The position numbers were made by a program, and so were the translations under genes. The notes beneath the pieces were generated by a model. That model was given only the letters and a program-made list of their open reading frames with translations, did not search any database and was not told where the DNA came from. Positions 25,707-33,778 of a stretch of DNA of 64,000 bases are shown one piece after another. Each line of letters begins with the position of its first letter. Within the stretch, counting starts at the first letter, position 1. The stretch is from Halorussus salinus (lineage in GTDB: Archaea; Halobacteriota; Halobacteria; Halobacteriales; Haladaptataceae): positions 1,218,927 to 1,282,926 of the forward strand of contig NZ_ML974127.1 in assembly GCF_004765815.2 (NCBI RefSeq), written 5' to 3'.

Positions 25707-26916
25707 GTTCGGTCTCGGGGACGACGAGAAGAAAAAGCAGAAGCGGAGAAAGACCCAGCAAGGACAGAAGAATCAGGCGATTCCCGGCTTCTTCCAGACG
25801 ATTGAGAACAGTGCTGTAAATCAGGCTAAAACCTACGTTGCCGAACCGACGAAACCCTACAAAGCCGCCAATCAGATAGGACAGAAACTTACTGGCGGGG
25901 CCTCGAAAATCGACCTCCCCAAAACGGACTTCGGATACTCGAATGCAGAGAAACAACTGAGTTTACACGACTGGAAAGGCGTCTACAAAAATGCCAAGCC
26001 AACGGTGCGGAAACACGCTCTACGCGGGAGAGCAGCGCTAGACCTCGCGGTAAACGAAGGTAGTTCAGTGCTAGCCGAGCGAAACCTGAAACCACCAAAG
26101 TTCGAGACGCCGAAAGTGACCGTTCCAGATGTGACGGTACCGGGCGGTAAGAAGACAGCGAGTGGTCTGGCTTCACGACTACTCAAGGGTAGCGATGGGA
26201 GTACCCGTCGAGGAATCGGTAAGGCCGCCACGAAGTACGGGAAGGGCGCATTGTCAACGGTCGGAAAGTACGGCGACGACGTTGCGAAAAAGCTCGGAGG
26301 ACCCGTCGATTTGCTGTTCTGGGGAGCGGAGATGAACAGCATCAACCGGAAGCGAAATCGAGGGAAGCTCTCGAAACGACAAGCCAACGTTCGCCGAGCG
26401 AGAGCGACCGGTGGACTCGTCGGCGGCGTTGCCGGAGCCGCGCTCGGTTCTGCTTTGGGACCGGCGGGAAGCGTCGTCGGTGGGGTCGTCGGTGAAGCCG
26501 CCGGTCGTTACATCGGTGGTCTGGCCGGAAAGCACCTCTTCGGTTCGGGGAAAAAGCGCTCCTCGCTTCGTCCGTCACCACCCATCAAGAACACCTCGAT
26601 GTCGAACGCGAGACGGCGGTCGAACCGACCGGCCAACGCCACGTTCTCGCCACCGCCGAGTTCGCGCGGTAACAGCAGTATCAACATCACCGAGGTCGCG
26701 CGGAACAGCACGACGCCCCCGGACCCCGACCGCCCACCGCGAACCAACCGCGCGAAGGCCAACAAGCAGAACCGCCAGCGCGAGCGAGTCGTGGAGAAGC
26801 GCGTCGAACGGCGTCCCGTGGAGACCCACGACGTAGACCGCAAAATCGAGGAGGCCAAGCAAGACGCGGTCCGCGAGATGGAACGGCGGCTCGGCCCGCG
26901 GCCGACGCCGTTCTGA
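25690..26916 (+). CDS. Short tape measure-like protein (module 2)
   Basis: 408 aa in the tape-measure position. Very basic for a haloarchaeal protein: starts with 'GDDEKKKQKRRKTQQGQKNQ', many Lys/Arg, with a Gly/Ala zipper (about residues 237-280: 'GGLVGGVAGAALGSALGPAG' and 'GEAAGRYIGGLAG') of the kind that inserts in membranes. The C-terminus is disordered, Arg/Asn/Pro-rich, ending in a charged helix. The first 200 codons are less GC-rich than the flanks. At 0.15 nm per residue the tail would be about 60 nm. Assignment rests on order, the hydrophobic zipper and the overlap with the chaperone extension. Confidence 0.6.
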   Translation: MGLFDEFGLGDDEKKKQKRRKTQQGQKNQAIPGFFQTIENSAVNQAKTYVAEPTKPYKAANQIGQKLTGGASKIDLPKTDFGYSNAEKQLSLHDWKGVYKNAKPTVRKHALRGRAALDLAVNEGSSVLAERNLKPPKFETPKVTVPDVTVPGGKKTASGLASRLLKGSDGSTRRGIGKAATKYGKGALSTVGKYGDDVAKKLGGPVDLLFWGAEMNSINRKRNRGKLSKRQANVRRARATGGLVGGVAGAALGSALGPAGSVVGGVVGEAAGRYIGGLAGKHLFGSGKKRSSLRPSPPIKNTSMSNARRRSNRPANATFSPPPSSRGNSSINITEVARNSTTPPDPDRPPRTNRAKANKQNRQRERVVEKRVERRPVETHDVDRKIEEAKQDAVREMERRLGPRPTPF

Positions 26917-26925
26917 GGTCGGCGC

Positions 26926-27105
26926 GGTCGGCTATCGACTCGGCGGGACTCCTCGGTCGGGTATCGGCTGAGGGTCCCGAGCGAGCCATCGACCGGCGGT
27001 CTGACGGCCGGGTATCGGCCACCAGTCCGCGACGGCCCGGCGGCCGACTATCGGCCGCCGGGCCGGGCGCTCCGGCCAGTGACCGAGGAGGCTATCTCCT
27101 CGGTC
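26926..27105 (+). repeat. Array of five hairpins with TAT loops
   Basis: The 410-bp gap after the tape-measure gene holds five stem-loops whose 5-nt loops end in TAT: GCTAT (26931-26935), GGTAT (26960-26964), GGTAT (27011-27015), ACTAT (27047-27051) and GCTAT (27091-27095). The fourth has a perfect 14-bp stem (27033-27046 with 27052-27065), the fifth a perfect 10-bp stem (27081-27090 with 27096-27105); the others have 4-6 bp. Stem sequences differ. It may act as transcript processing, attenuation or protein-binding signals. Confidence 0.65.
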
Positions 27106-27142
27106 GCTACGACGGTTGGAAACGATACAGGGTGATATCGGC

Positions 27143-27155
27143 AATATTTATATTG
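27143..27155 (+). promoter_or_regulatory. Internal promoter of tail module 2
   Basis: AT-rich 'aatatttatattg' stands out in otherwise GC-rich DNA, after the hairpin array. Initiation about 25 bp downstream would give a leader of about 150 nt before the ATG at 27329, or about 15-20 nt before a GTG at 27194 in the same frame. It would let the baseplate/fibre genes be expressed separately from tube and tape measure. Confidence 0.5.
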
Positions 27156-27328
27156 TCTAAAGAATTCTCTATCGTCTCAAAAGACGCCTAAACGTGTCCG
27201 AATCCGGGGCGACATCGCCTCACGTCGGGCACGTCCCACGAACCGGACCTCCTCGACGCGACGCACAGCCAGCGAGACAGCCATTTTTCGTACGCCCTGC
27301 CGCGAGGCGGGCGAGTTCGATTTCAGAC

Positions 27329-27940
27329 ATGACCGGAAACACAGTCAACGGAGCGAAACTGACGGTACCGAACGTAGACGTAAACGGCGACGGCGAAATG
27401 GAGACGGGCGTCTTCGTGATGCGCGACGTGGAGATCGACTTCAGCGTCCGCACGGAGTTCGCCGTCGGCGGACGAGGAGGCGAAGCCAACACCGCCATCT
27501 CAGAGTTGGTTGGCGACGGCGAGTCCACTCGGAAGGGCATCCACCTCGATGCGGGGACCGGCGACCACGTCGTGGACATCTCCTTCTCGGGGTGGCGCGG
27601 GTCCGACGGCCAGTGGGGCGACACCGGCGACCCGACGGAACTCACGCCGAGCGACGCGACCGGCGAGGAGCCCGTCACCCAGATGCAGATGCTTGACCGG
27701 TACCTCTCGGTCGGCGAGGTCGATAGCACCAACCCGGCCGAACTGGAGGTCGGCCAGTACACCTCCGACGGCGTCTGGGACACCCCCGCGCTCGGCGTGG
27801 ACCACCTCGATGTGGTGGTGAAAGGCCCGGAGAACGCCTACGCGACCGACCGCCCCTCGACGTACGACGGCACCATCACCTGCGTCGAGACGACCGACCT
27901 CTCGCGTCCGCTCGACGCGACGCGACGCAACGACTACTGA
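27329..27940 (+). CDS. Baseplate/distal-tail protein (module 2)
   Basis: 203 aa from the ATG at 27329; an in-frame GTG at 27194 would add a 45-residue Pro/Arg-rich leader that does not look like protein. Beta-rich: 'KLTVPNVDVNGDGEMETGVF', 'MRDVEIDFSVRTEFAVGG', 'HVVDISFSGWRGSDG', 'VDHLDVVVKGPENAY' and 'YDGTITCVETTDLSRPLDAT'. It lies between tape measure and hub genes, where distal tail proteins are found. Specific family not recognised. Confidence 0.65.
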   Translation: MTGNTVNGAKLTVPNVDVNGDGEMETGVFVMRDVEIDFSVRTEFAVGGRGGEANTAISELVGDGESTRKGIHLDAGTGDHVVDISFSGWRGSDGQWGDTGDPTELTPSDATGEEPVTQMQMLDRYLSVGEVDSTNPAELEVGQYTSDGVWDTPALGVDHLDVVVKGPENAYATDRPSTYDGTITCVETTDLSRPLDATRRNDY

Positions 27941-27955
27941 GCGTTCGATTTACCG

Positions 27956-29113
27956 ATGACGGAAAGAGACCTCTACACCCTCACGATTCCGGCGGACAGC
28001 CAGACGAGTACCGGGACGAAAGCGCGGCGAAACACCAGTAAACGGGGACTCCTCGGCGGGGACACGGGTACCGTCGAGTCGCTCTCGACCGCGCCAGACC
28101 AACGCACCCTCCGCGGGCAGTTCCGCGGCCGGGACGCCGAACCGATGGCCGCCGAACTCGCGGAACTCTTCGAGGCCAGCGAGTTCGAGGCGGTGGCCTA
28201 CTCCGCGGCCGAGTCGGCCCCGACGGCTTCGACGCCCGCCGACGGTTACTATACACCCGAAACCCTCGACGTGCGCCGACTCGACCCGCGAGCGGAGGGC
28301 GTCGTCGCCTTCGACGGCGCGATGACCCGCGTCGGCACGCGCGACTCCCACCGGCGCGCGGTCGAGACCGCCGTAGCGCAGGTCGAGAACGACTTCGGCA
28401 ACGAGCAGACCGCACACGTCGGGATACCGAGCGCCGCGACCGACGTGCGCTGGTTCGACCCCGAGACGACCGCGACGGAACCTCCGGACGACGAGTTCGT
28501 GGAGACTCGCGCGGGCGAACACGGGAGCGTAGACGTGTACGACCTGCACGCGAGTAGCCTCTCGCTGGACGACCCGACGCTGGTCTACGACCTCCCCTAC
28601 GTTGAGGAGGGCAAGACCGACCCGACCGTCTGGGACGACCGCGGCGCGAACTCGAAGTTCGACGAGGAGGGACTCCTCCAGTGGCAGCGCGCGTTCGTGA
28701 CCGACCACGGGTTCGTCGGCAATCCCGTCTTGGACAACGGTCTCGTGCGGGTGCGATTGGACGAGAAGGCCGGTCTGAGCGTAGTCGAGTGGGAAGACGA
28801 GGACGCTTTGTGGGCGACGGTCGAGGTCGGTACGAGCGAGTGGTCGCTCTCGACGGCCACCGTGACTCGAATCGGACCTGCTCGAGTTGAGGCGCAGTGT
28901 CGATTCACGAAGAGCGGTCACGCCCGGAGTCCGTTCGCTCTCGACGTGCGACTTCCGCGCGGTTTCGAACGGCCGCAGTTGCTAGTCGCTGAGAGCGAGG
29001 AGCCGCCGACGCCGAGCGGATTGCAAACCCTGCTGAAGGCAACCGCTAATCAACAGGACTACAGTTCTCAGGTAGAGCAGGGACTGGTCGGTTGTGGAGA
29101 GGTGGCAAACTGA
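27956..29113 (+). CDS. Baseplate-associated tail protein (module 2)
   Basis: 385 aa, ATG start. N-terminal part 'LYTLTIPADSQTSTGTKARR' and 'RTLRGQFRGRDAEPMAAEL' is followed by an acidic central region ('WFDPETTATEPPDDEF') and a C-terminal beta domain 'LVRVRLDEKAGLSVVEWEDE' and 'ARVEAQCRFTKSGH'. No named domain is recognised. Its stop overlaps the ATG of the fibre gene (TGATG), so translation is coupled. Likely a structural component between tail tip and fibre. Confidence 0.65.
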   Translation: MTERDLYTLTIPADSQTSTGTKARRNTSKRGLLGGDTGTVESLSTAPDQRTLRGQFRGRDAEPMAAELAELFEASEFEAVAYSAAESAPTASTPADGYYTPETLDVRRLDPRAEGVVAFDGAMTRVGTRDSHRRAVETAVAQVENDFGNEQTAHVGIPSAATDVRWFDPETTATEPPDDEFVETRAGEHGSVDVYDLHASSLSLDDPTLVYDLPYVEEGKTDPTVWDDRGANSKFDEEGLLQWQRAFVTDHGFVGNPVLDNGLVRVRLDEKAGLSVVEWEDEDALWATVEVGTSEWSLSTATVTRIGPARVEAQCRFTKSGHARSPFALDVRLPRGFERPQLLVAESEEPPTPSGLQTLLKATANQQDYSSQVEQGLVGCGEVAN

Positions 29114-30975
29114 TGACGTTGACGGTGTTAGAGGATTTCGAGTCGTCGCTGACAGACTGGAGCGGAGACGTGCAGCGGAAGACAAAATACGCACGAAGTG
29201 GAGCGTGTTCGGCGAAGAATAACGGCGACGAGGCCACCTTTACGCCATCAGAACTTGGAGTCGGAATTCAACCGAAACGAATCAAGGCGTGGTACTACGA
29301 GAAAAGTAGCAACACGGGTGGCGGAATTGCGGTCTACAATTCGAACGGAAACTACGAGGTTCGGGCAGGAACGACGAACCCGCAGTATAGTTCCGACCCG
29401 GAAAATATCGCTGGGGAAGGCGCGTACGGTGAGTGGATTGGAGTCGAATTCGACTTCGACTGGACTGCTGGTGAAGTGACCATCCGGTTCTACCGGTCTG
29501 GGAGCGCCGATATGTCAAAGACAATGAGTATGGCGGACGGTGGCGTTGATGTCGCAGAACTACGCCTCGACGGATATTACAACAATTCTAAAGACGTGAC
29601 GAATATTTGGTGGGACGATATCGCGTACGAGGCGAGTTCACCCGCCGCCCCATCAGACTGCACTACATCATTATCAGATAACGATATCACGCTCTCTTGG
29701 ATCGACAACAGCGTCAACGAATCAGGATTCCGAATCGAACGAAAGCGAGACGGTGGGTCGTTCAGCGAAATCACAACGGTCGGTGCTAACACAACTACAT
29801 ACACCGACAACGATCTCGCAGACGGCGAAACCTATGTTTATCGCGTCCAAGCCACCCACGCGTCGGCAAACCCATCGAATTACTCGAACGAAGCATCGGC
29901 GACGACAGCGCTTTCGGCTCCCACAGCAGTCGCCCAAACAGTGAACTCTCCGACTTCGATTACTGTCTCTTTCGAGGACACTACTGATAACGAAATTCAC
30001 TACCGCATTGAAAAATGTGCCGACGATGGGTCGTGGACGTACGTCACCGACCTTACGCCGGACGACACTAGTCACCAGTTCACCGTTGCCAAGTCTGCCG
30101 ACACGATTCAGTCGCGGGTACGCGCAGAAAGTGCTGACACGATTTCAGATTGGACAAAGAGCGCAACGATCTCGACGGACGGCTCGGAGCTGTCTGCAAC
30201 CACAGCCAGCGACTCCCGAATCGACCTATCATGGGATGGAAAGCAGGACGCCGAGGAATACCATCTCTATCGTGCGGAGTCCGTGAGCGGTAGTCTTGAC
30301 GACTACCAACGCGTTGCAACCGTCACATCAGGAACGACTACGTATTCGGACACTAACTTGGAGAACGGAGAGCAATATTATTATCGGATCACACCGGTCT
30401 ACGATGGAATCGAGGATGCTCCGAGTGAAGATGCTACGGCGACGACGACGGTTCCCGCGCCATCGGTGGACACGGTCGCTACACCTGCTGCTGACGAAGT
30501 CGTACTAGAGTACTCGCTGGCGGATGACTCGACGGACGGGACCGTCGAAATTTTGCGGTCGACTGATGGTACTATCGGGTCGTCTGTCGCGTCCATCTCT
30601 GACCTCTCTCAGATCAGTTACACGGACACGAGCGTTCTTGACGGGGAAAAATATCATTACACTATCCGTCGGAAGACCGACCACGCGTTTGCAGACTCTG
30701 GTCAGACAGCGGTCATGACTGTCCTCCCCGCCCCGACCAGTCTCGCTGTCAATGCCGTCGACAGCGACCAAGCCGATGTCTCTTGGACCACCAATCACGA
30801 CTACGGCAACCAGCGCGTCGAACTGAAACCGACCGACGACTCGACGTGGACGAACGACTCCGGCGAACTCTCGAAGTCCACTGAGTCGTACACGACCAGC
30901 GACCTTCTCGACGGCGAGGAGTACGACCTGCGCGTCGTCGCGTACACCGAACACGCCGAGACGGAGGACCAGTAA
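29113..30975 (+). CDS. Tail fibre: lectin-like domain plus five FN3 repeats (module 2)
   Basis: 620 aa. Residues about 5-172 form a jelly-roll domain ('LEDFESSLTDWSGD', 'GGGIAVYNSNGNYEVRAG', 'GEWIGVEFDFDW', 'IWWDDIAYEAS') that matches the C-terminal domain of the module 1 hub in order of motifs. Then come five fibronectin type III units of about 90 residues, each ending with '(T)YxYRVxA'-like strands and a proline-alanine linker ('APTS', 'APSV'). The fifth lacks its last strand, which appears at the start of the next gene. DNA from 29.1 to 30.7 kb is more AT-rich than the surroundings, suggesting separate acquisition. Probably binds the target cell surface. Confidence 0.78.
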   Translation: MTLTVLEDFESSLTDWSGDVQRKTKYARSGACSAKNNGDEATFTPSELGVGIQPKRIKAWYYEKSSNTGGGIAVYNSNGNYEVRAGTTNPQYSSDPENIAGEGAYGEWIGVEFDFDWTAGEVTIRFYRSGSADMSKTMSMADGGVDVAELRLDGYYNNSKDVTNIWWDDIAYEASSPAAPSDCTTSLSDNDITLSWIDNSVNESGFRIERKRDGGSFSEITTVGANTTTYTDNDLADGETYVYRVQATHASANPSNYSNEASATTALSAPTAVAQTVNSPTSITVSFEDTTDNEIHYRIEKCADDGSWTYVTDLTPDDTSHQFTVAKSADTIQSRVRAESADTISDWTKSATISTDGSELSATTASDSRIDLSWDGKQDAEEYHLYRAESVSGSLDDYQRVATVTSGTTTYSDTNLENGEQYYYRITPVYDGIEDAPSEDATATTTVPAPSVDTVATPAADEVVLEYSLADDSTDGTVEILRSTDGTIGSSVASISDLSQISYTDTSVLDGEKYHYTIRRKTDHAFADSGQTAVMTVLPAPTSLAVNAVDSDQADVSWTTNHDYGNQRVELKPTDDSTWTNDSGELSKSTESYTTSDLLDGEEYDLRVVAYTEHAETEDQ

Positions 30976-33728
30976 TGCCCGTCAGATTCACTACCGAACT
31001 CCCCGACGCGAGCATCGACACGCTCGACGACAGCACCGAGGACGAAATCACGGTCGAGTGGACCGACGTAATCGACTACGGCCAATACGAAATCGAGTAC
31101 AGGCAGTCGAGCGCGTCGGCGTGGCTCGACGGCCCGACCGTGAGCCAGTCCACGACGACCGCGACCGTTACCGGTCTCGAAGATGGCGAGGAGTACGAGT
31201 TCCGTCTCCGGACGACGACCGAACACGTCACCGGCTCGTGGGCGACCGCGAACGTCGTCACGGACTTCCCGGCCCCGACGACGCCCACCGCAACCCTCTC
31301 CGAGAGCGCGCCGAAGACGACCATCGACCTCTCGTGGGGCGACGTTTCCGACAACGAGGACGGCTTCCGGGTCCTCCGGAGTCGGGAGTTCGACTACGGC
31401 TGGGGACCGTTCCAGCAGGTCGCCGACCTCTCCGTGAACGCCACGAGCCATACCGACGACACCTGCTCGCCGAGCAACACGTACCGGTACAAAATCGAGG
31501 CGTACACCGAGGACGGCAGTAGCCGGAGCGCCGCGACCGAAAGCGTCACCACCGACGCCAGCGGCGAGCCGCGAACTCGAACCGATGCGAACGGGTGGAC
31601 CGTCGAGGTCGAACACGAGAGCGGTCGGACGCTCCGACCGAGGCTCCTCGATAATCCGACGTTCCGGCCCGCGCTGAACGACTACCCCCGAATCGAGATT
31701 CCGGTGCCCCGCGACGAGAAGTGGCAGTCGGAGGGCTTCGAGGAGGCGACCCTCTCCGTCTGGCAGGATGGCCGTATCCTGCCAATCGACACGCTGGTCG
31801 AGGTCCGCGTCGAGGACGACCGTGCGGTCTTGGTCGGCCGGGGCGGGTCGGAACTCGGTCAACGTGTCCAGACGGAGTACGACAACACCGAGGCGCACGT
31901 CGCGGCCAGAGAACTGGTCCAGCAGGAGACTGGTTATACGCCGAACGTAGACGACCCGTCGTCGGGCATCACCGAGACGAGGATGCAGTCTGGCGCGACC
32001 ACTCAGGAGTTCGAGGATAGCATATCACCGGACGCTACCGACCCGTATCACGTCACAGATGGGAGGGTCGAAACGCTCCAAACGTGCTATCTCGGAAATT
32101 GGGGCGACTGGGATTGGGAGGTGGGTAGTTACAGGACTGGCTCGGACTGGAACGCGACGAGTGACCGAAAAGACGACGTAGCCGAGGTGTTCGCTCTCGA
32201 CGCGCACTATGCGTCCGTCGAGTTCTCGTTTACGCCCGAATACGACGTGCCAGCGGGGTCGGTCCAGCCGTTCGTGCGCTGGGGGAATCCTGACGGAATA
32301 ATCACCGACGGTCACGAGTTGTCGGTCGTGTTCGACGGAACTGACGTTCCCGAGACCGAGCTACTTCACTTCGCGGATGGATTCGGATTGGCAGAGCAAT
32401 GGAAGTGGTTCGAGTTTCCCGAGCCGCGTTATGGACTGACAGCCGGAGAGACGTACACACTTCGCATCAGTATCGATGTGGGATCGAAAGAAGAACTTGG
32501 CAATGACGATCCTCACGTAGATGTCCTCGGTTGCCGTGACGCCCGATTCGAGTACACCGACGACAATAGCGTAGACGAGAACCACGCTCTCTCCGGTCCG
32601 GAGACGTATCCCGACGCTCAAGAAGTCGAATTCTCGGCGGTATCGTCGGTCTTCAACGTAACCGGCGGGAGAATCGAGGGGACCTGGACCGACACGTCGA
32701 ACGGCCAGTCGGTCGCGTTGAGCAACGACGACGGAACCAACTGGACTGCCGGCTCCAACACCACCACTTTCGGGACGAAGTTCGCTGACTCTGGTTCGTC
32801 TATCGCGTGGCGAACGACCCTCGGTCGGCACGGGACACAGAGCGGCGTGACTCCGACGACCGGATTCAAACCACAGGCAATCGAGTCGTTCACCCTCTAC
32901 GCCGACCTCGAAGACACGCCGGTCCTCGACGGACAGACGTACGACGGGGCGCTCGCGGACGTACTGAAACAGATCGCGGACTACGGCAACTTCGTCTGGG
33001 AACTGCAACGCGACCAGCAGAAGGGCTGGTCTATCGAGTGGACCCAACCCGGCCAGCGGACCGCCGAGTCCGACGAAGGCATTGCAGACTACTCGGTGTC
33101 GAAGTCGGTCGAAAAAGCCTACGAGAAGGTCGTCGTCAAGGGTGCGGCTCAACCGATTCGTGCCGAGGAGTTCACCGCGGACCACGGACAGTGGACCGGC
33201 CTCGACCACCGGCAACTCGTCCCGGCGACCGAAATCGTCCGGAATCCGAGCGACGGAACGACCTACGAACTCGGCAACGACTACGAACTTGACCGCTCGA
33301 AGGGTCGCGTGAAGACCCTCTCCAGCGGAGGGATGTCCGACGGGACGACCTACGAGATAGACTATCGCTACAAAACCGAAGGTAGCTACACCTCGAAAGA
33401 CGCCGACAGCGACCCCGACACGCTGGTCAAGACGATAGCGAACGTCACGTCGAACCGCGGGTGCGAACAGGCCGCGCTCTACCTCGTCCAGCGGCTACAG
33501 AATCCCGTGTGGAACGCGAGTGTGACGCTCCCGAAGGCGGCGGCCGGGCGCTCGCTCGTGGATGACCTCGCGTTGGAGGACTTGCCGACGAACGGCAACG
33601 GGATGGAGATACGCTCGCTCGAACAGACTCCCCGACAGGTGACGTTAGAACTCGGGAGCCGGAAGTCCGTCAGCGACCTCGTGAGCGACCTGAACAGTCG
33701 GGTCAACAGCGTCGCCGACCGGGTGTAA
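30975..33728 (+). CDS. Large tail hub/host-specificity protein with FN3 repeats (module 2)
   Basis: 917 aa, start overlapping the previous stop (TAATG). Begins with the final strand of an FN3 unit, then two full FN3 repeats (to about residue 198), then a hub-like region: 'GWTVEVEHESGRTLRPRLLD', 'RIEIPVPRDEKWQSEGFEEA', 'LPIDTLVEVRVEDDRAVLVG'. A beta-rich insert (about 330-600) follows, then a second hub part 'DGALADVLKQIADYGNFVWE' and 'VEKAYEKVVVKGAAQPI', ending in a coiled coil ('VSDLVSDLNSRVNSVADRV'). The plan recalls lambda gpJ and siphovirus tail-associated proteins. Last gene of module 2. Confidence 0.75.
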   Translation: MPVRFTTELPDASIDTLDDSTEDEITVEWTDVIDYGQYEIEYRQSSASAWLDGPTVSQSTTTATVTGLEDGEEYEFRLRTTTEHVTGSWATANVVTDFPAPTTPTATLSESAPKTTIDLSWGDVSDNEDGFRVLRSREFDYGWGPFQQVADLSVNATSHTDDTCSPSNTYRYKIEAYTEDGSSRSAATESVTTDASGEPRTRTDANGWTVEVEHESGRTLRPRLLDNPTFRPALNDYPRIEIPVPRDEKWQSEGFEEATLSVWQDGRILPIDTLVEVRVEDDRAVLVGRGGSELGQRVQTEYDNTEAHVAARELVQQETGYTPNVDDPSSGITETRMQSGATTQEFEDSISPDATDPYHVTDGRVETLQTCYLGNWGDWDWEVGSYRTGSDWNATSDRKDDVAEVFALDAHYASVEFSFTPEYDVPAGSVQPFVRWGNPDGIITDGHELSVVFDGTDVPETELLHFADGFGLAEQWKWFEFPEPRYGLTAGETYTLRISIDVGSKEELGNDDPHVDVLGCRDARFEYTDDNSVDENHALSGPETYPDAQEVEFSAVSSVFNVTGGRIEGTWTDTSNGQSVALSNDDGTNWTAGSNTTTFGTKFADSGSSIAWRTTLGRHGTQSGVTPTTGFKPQAIESFTLYADLEDTPVLDGQTYDGALADVLKQIADYGNFVWELQRDQQKGWSIEWTQPGQRTAESDEGIADYSVSKSVEKAYEKVVVKGAAQPIRAEEFTADHGQWTGLDHRQLVPATEIVRNPSDGTTYELGNDYELDRSKGRVKTLSSGGMSDGTTYEIDYRYKTEGSYTSKDADSDPDTLVKTIANVTSNRGCEQAALYLVQRLQNPVWNASVTLPKAAAGRSLVDDLALEDLPTNGNGMEIRSLEQTPRQVTLELGSRKSVSDLVSDLNSRVNSVADRV

Positions 33729-33746
33729 GTCGGAGGTCCGAAGGGC

Positions 33747-33766
33747 GGACTGCGAGCGAGCAGTCC
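33747..33766. terminator. Hairpin between the tail island and the ABC-transporter gene
   Basis: Perfect 7-bp stem 'ggactgc' with loop GAGCGA and 'gcagtcc', in the 50-bp gap between two convergent genes (stops at 33728 and 33779). Location suits a bidirectional terminator; there is no T run, as usual in this GC-rich genome. Confidence 0.5.
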
Positions 33767-33778
33767 CCGCTCCGGGCG

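Larger units (their letters stand above)
15854..33728. mobile_element. Headless double virus-tail island (tailocin-like or defective provirus)
   Basis: About 18 kb holding two sets of siphovirus-type tail genes and nothing else recognisable: no terminase, portal, capsid, protease, integrase, sheath or lysis gene. Module 1 (minus, 23181 to 15854) and module 2 (plus, 23332 to 33728) each keep the lambda-like order tube, chaperone with frameshift, tape measure, distal tail, hub/fibre. All frames are intact and most neighbours overlap or nearly touch, which argues for ongoing selection. Both modules start from one divergent promoter region. Bacterial tailocins are headless tails used to kill relatives; an archaeal flexible-tail version would be new to my knowledge. 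A satellite or remnant provirus is the alternative. Confidence 0.7.

Noticed and set aside
27194-27328. Upstream GTG start for the module 2 baseplate protein
   Set aside because: The added residues are Pro/Arg/Gln-rich and unlike the rest; the ATG at 27329 is at the start of conserved-looking sequence.
15854-33728. Contractile injection system or myovirus remnant
   Set aside because: No sheath, no ATPase of the CIS type, no spike with PAAR-like end; each module has a single tube protein as in siphoviruses.
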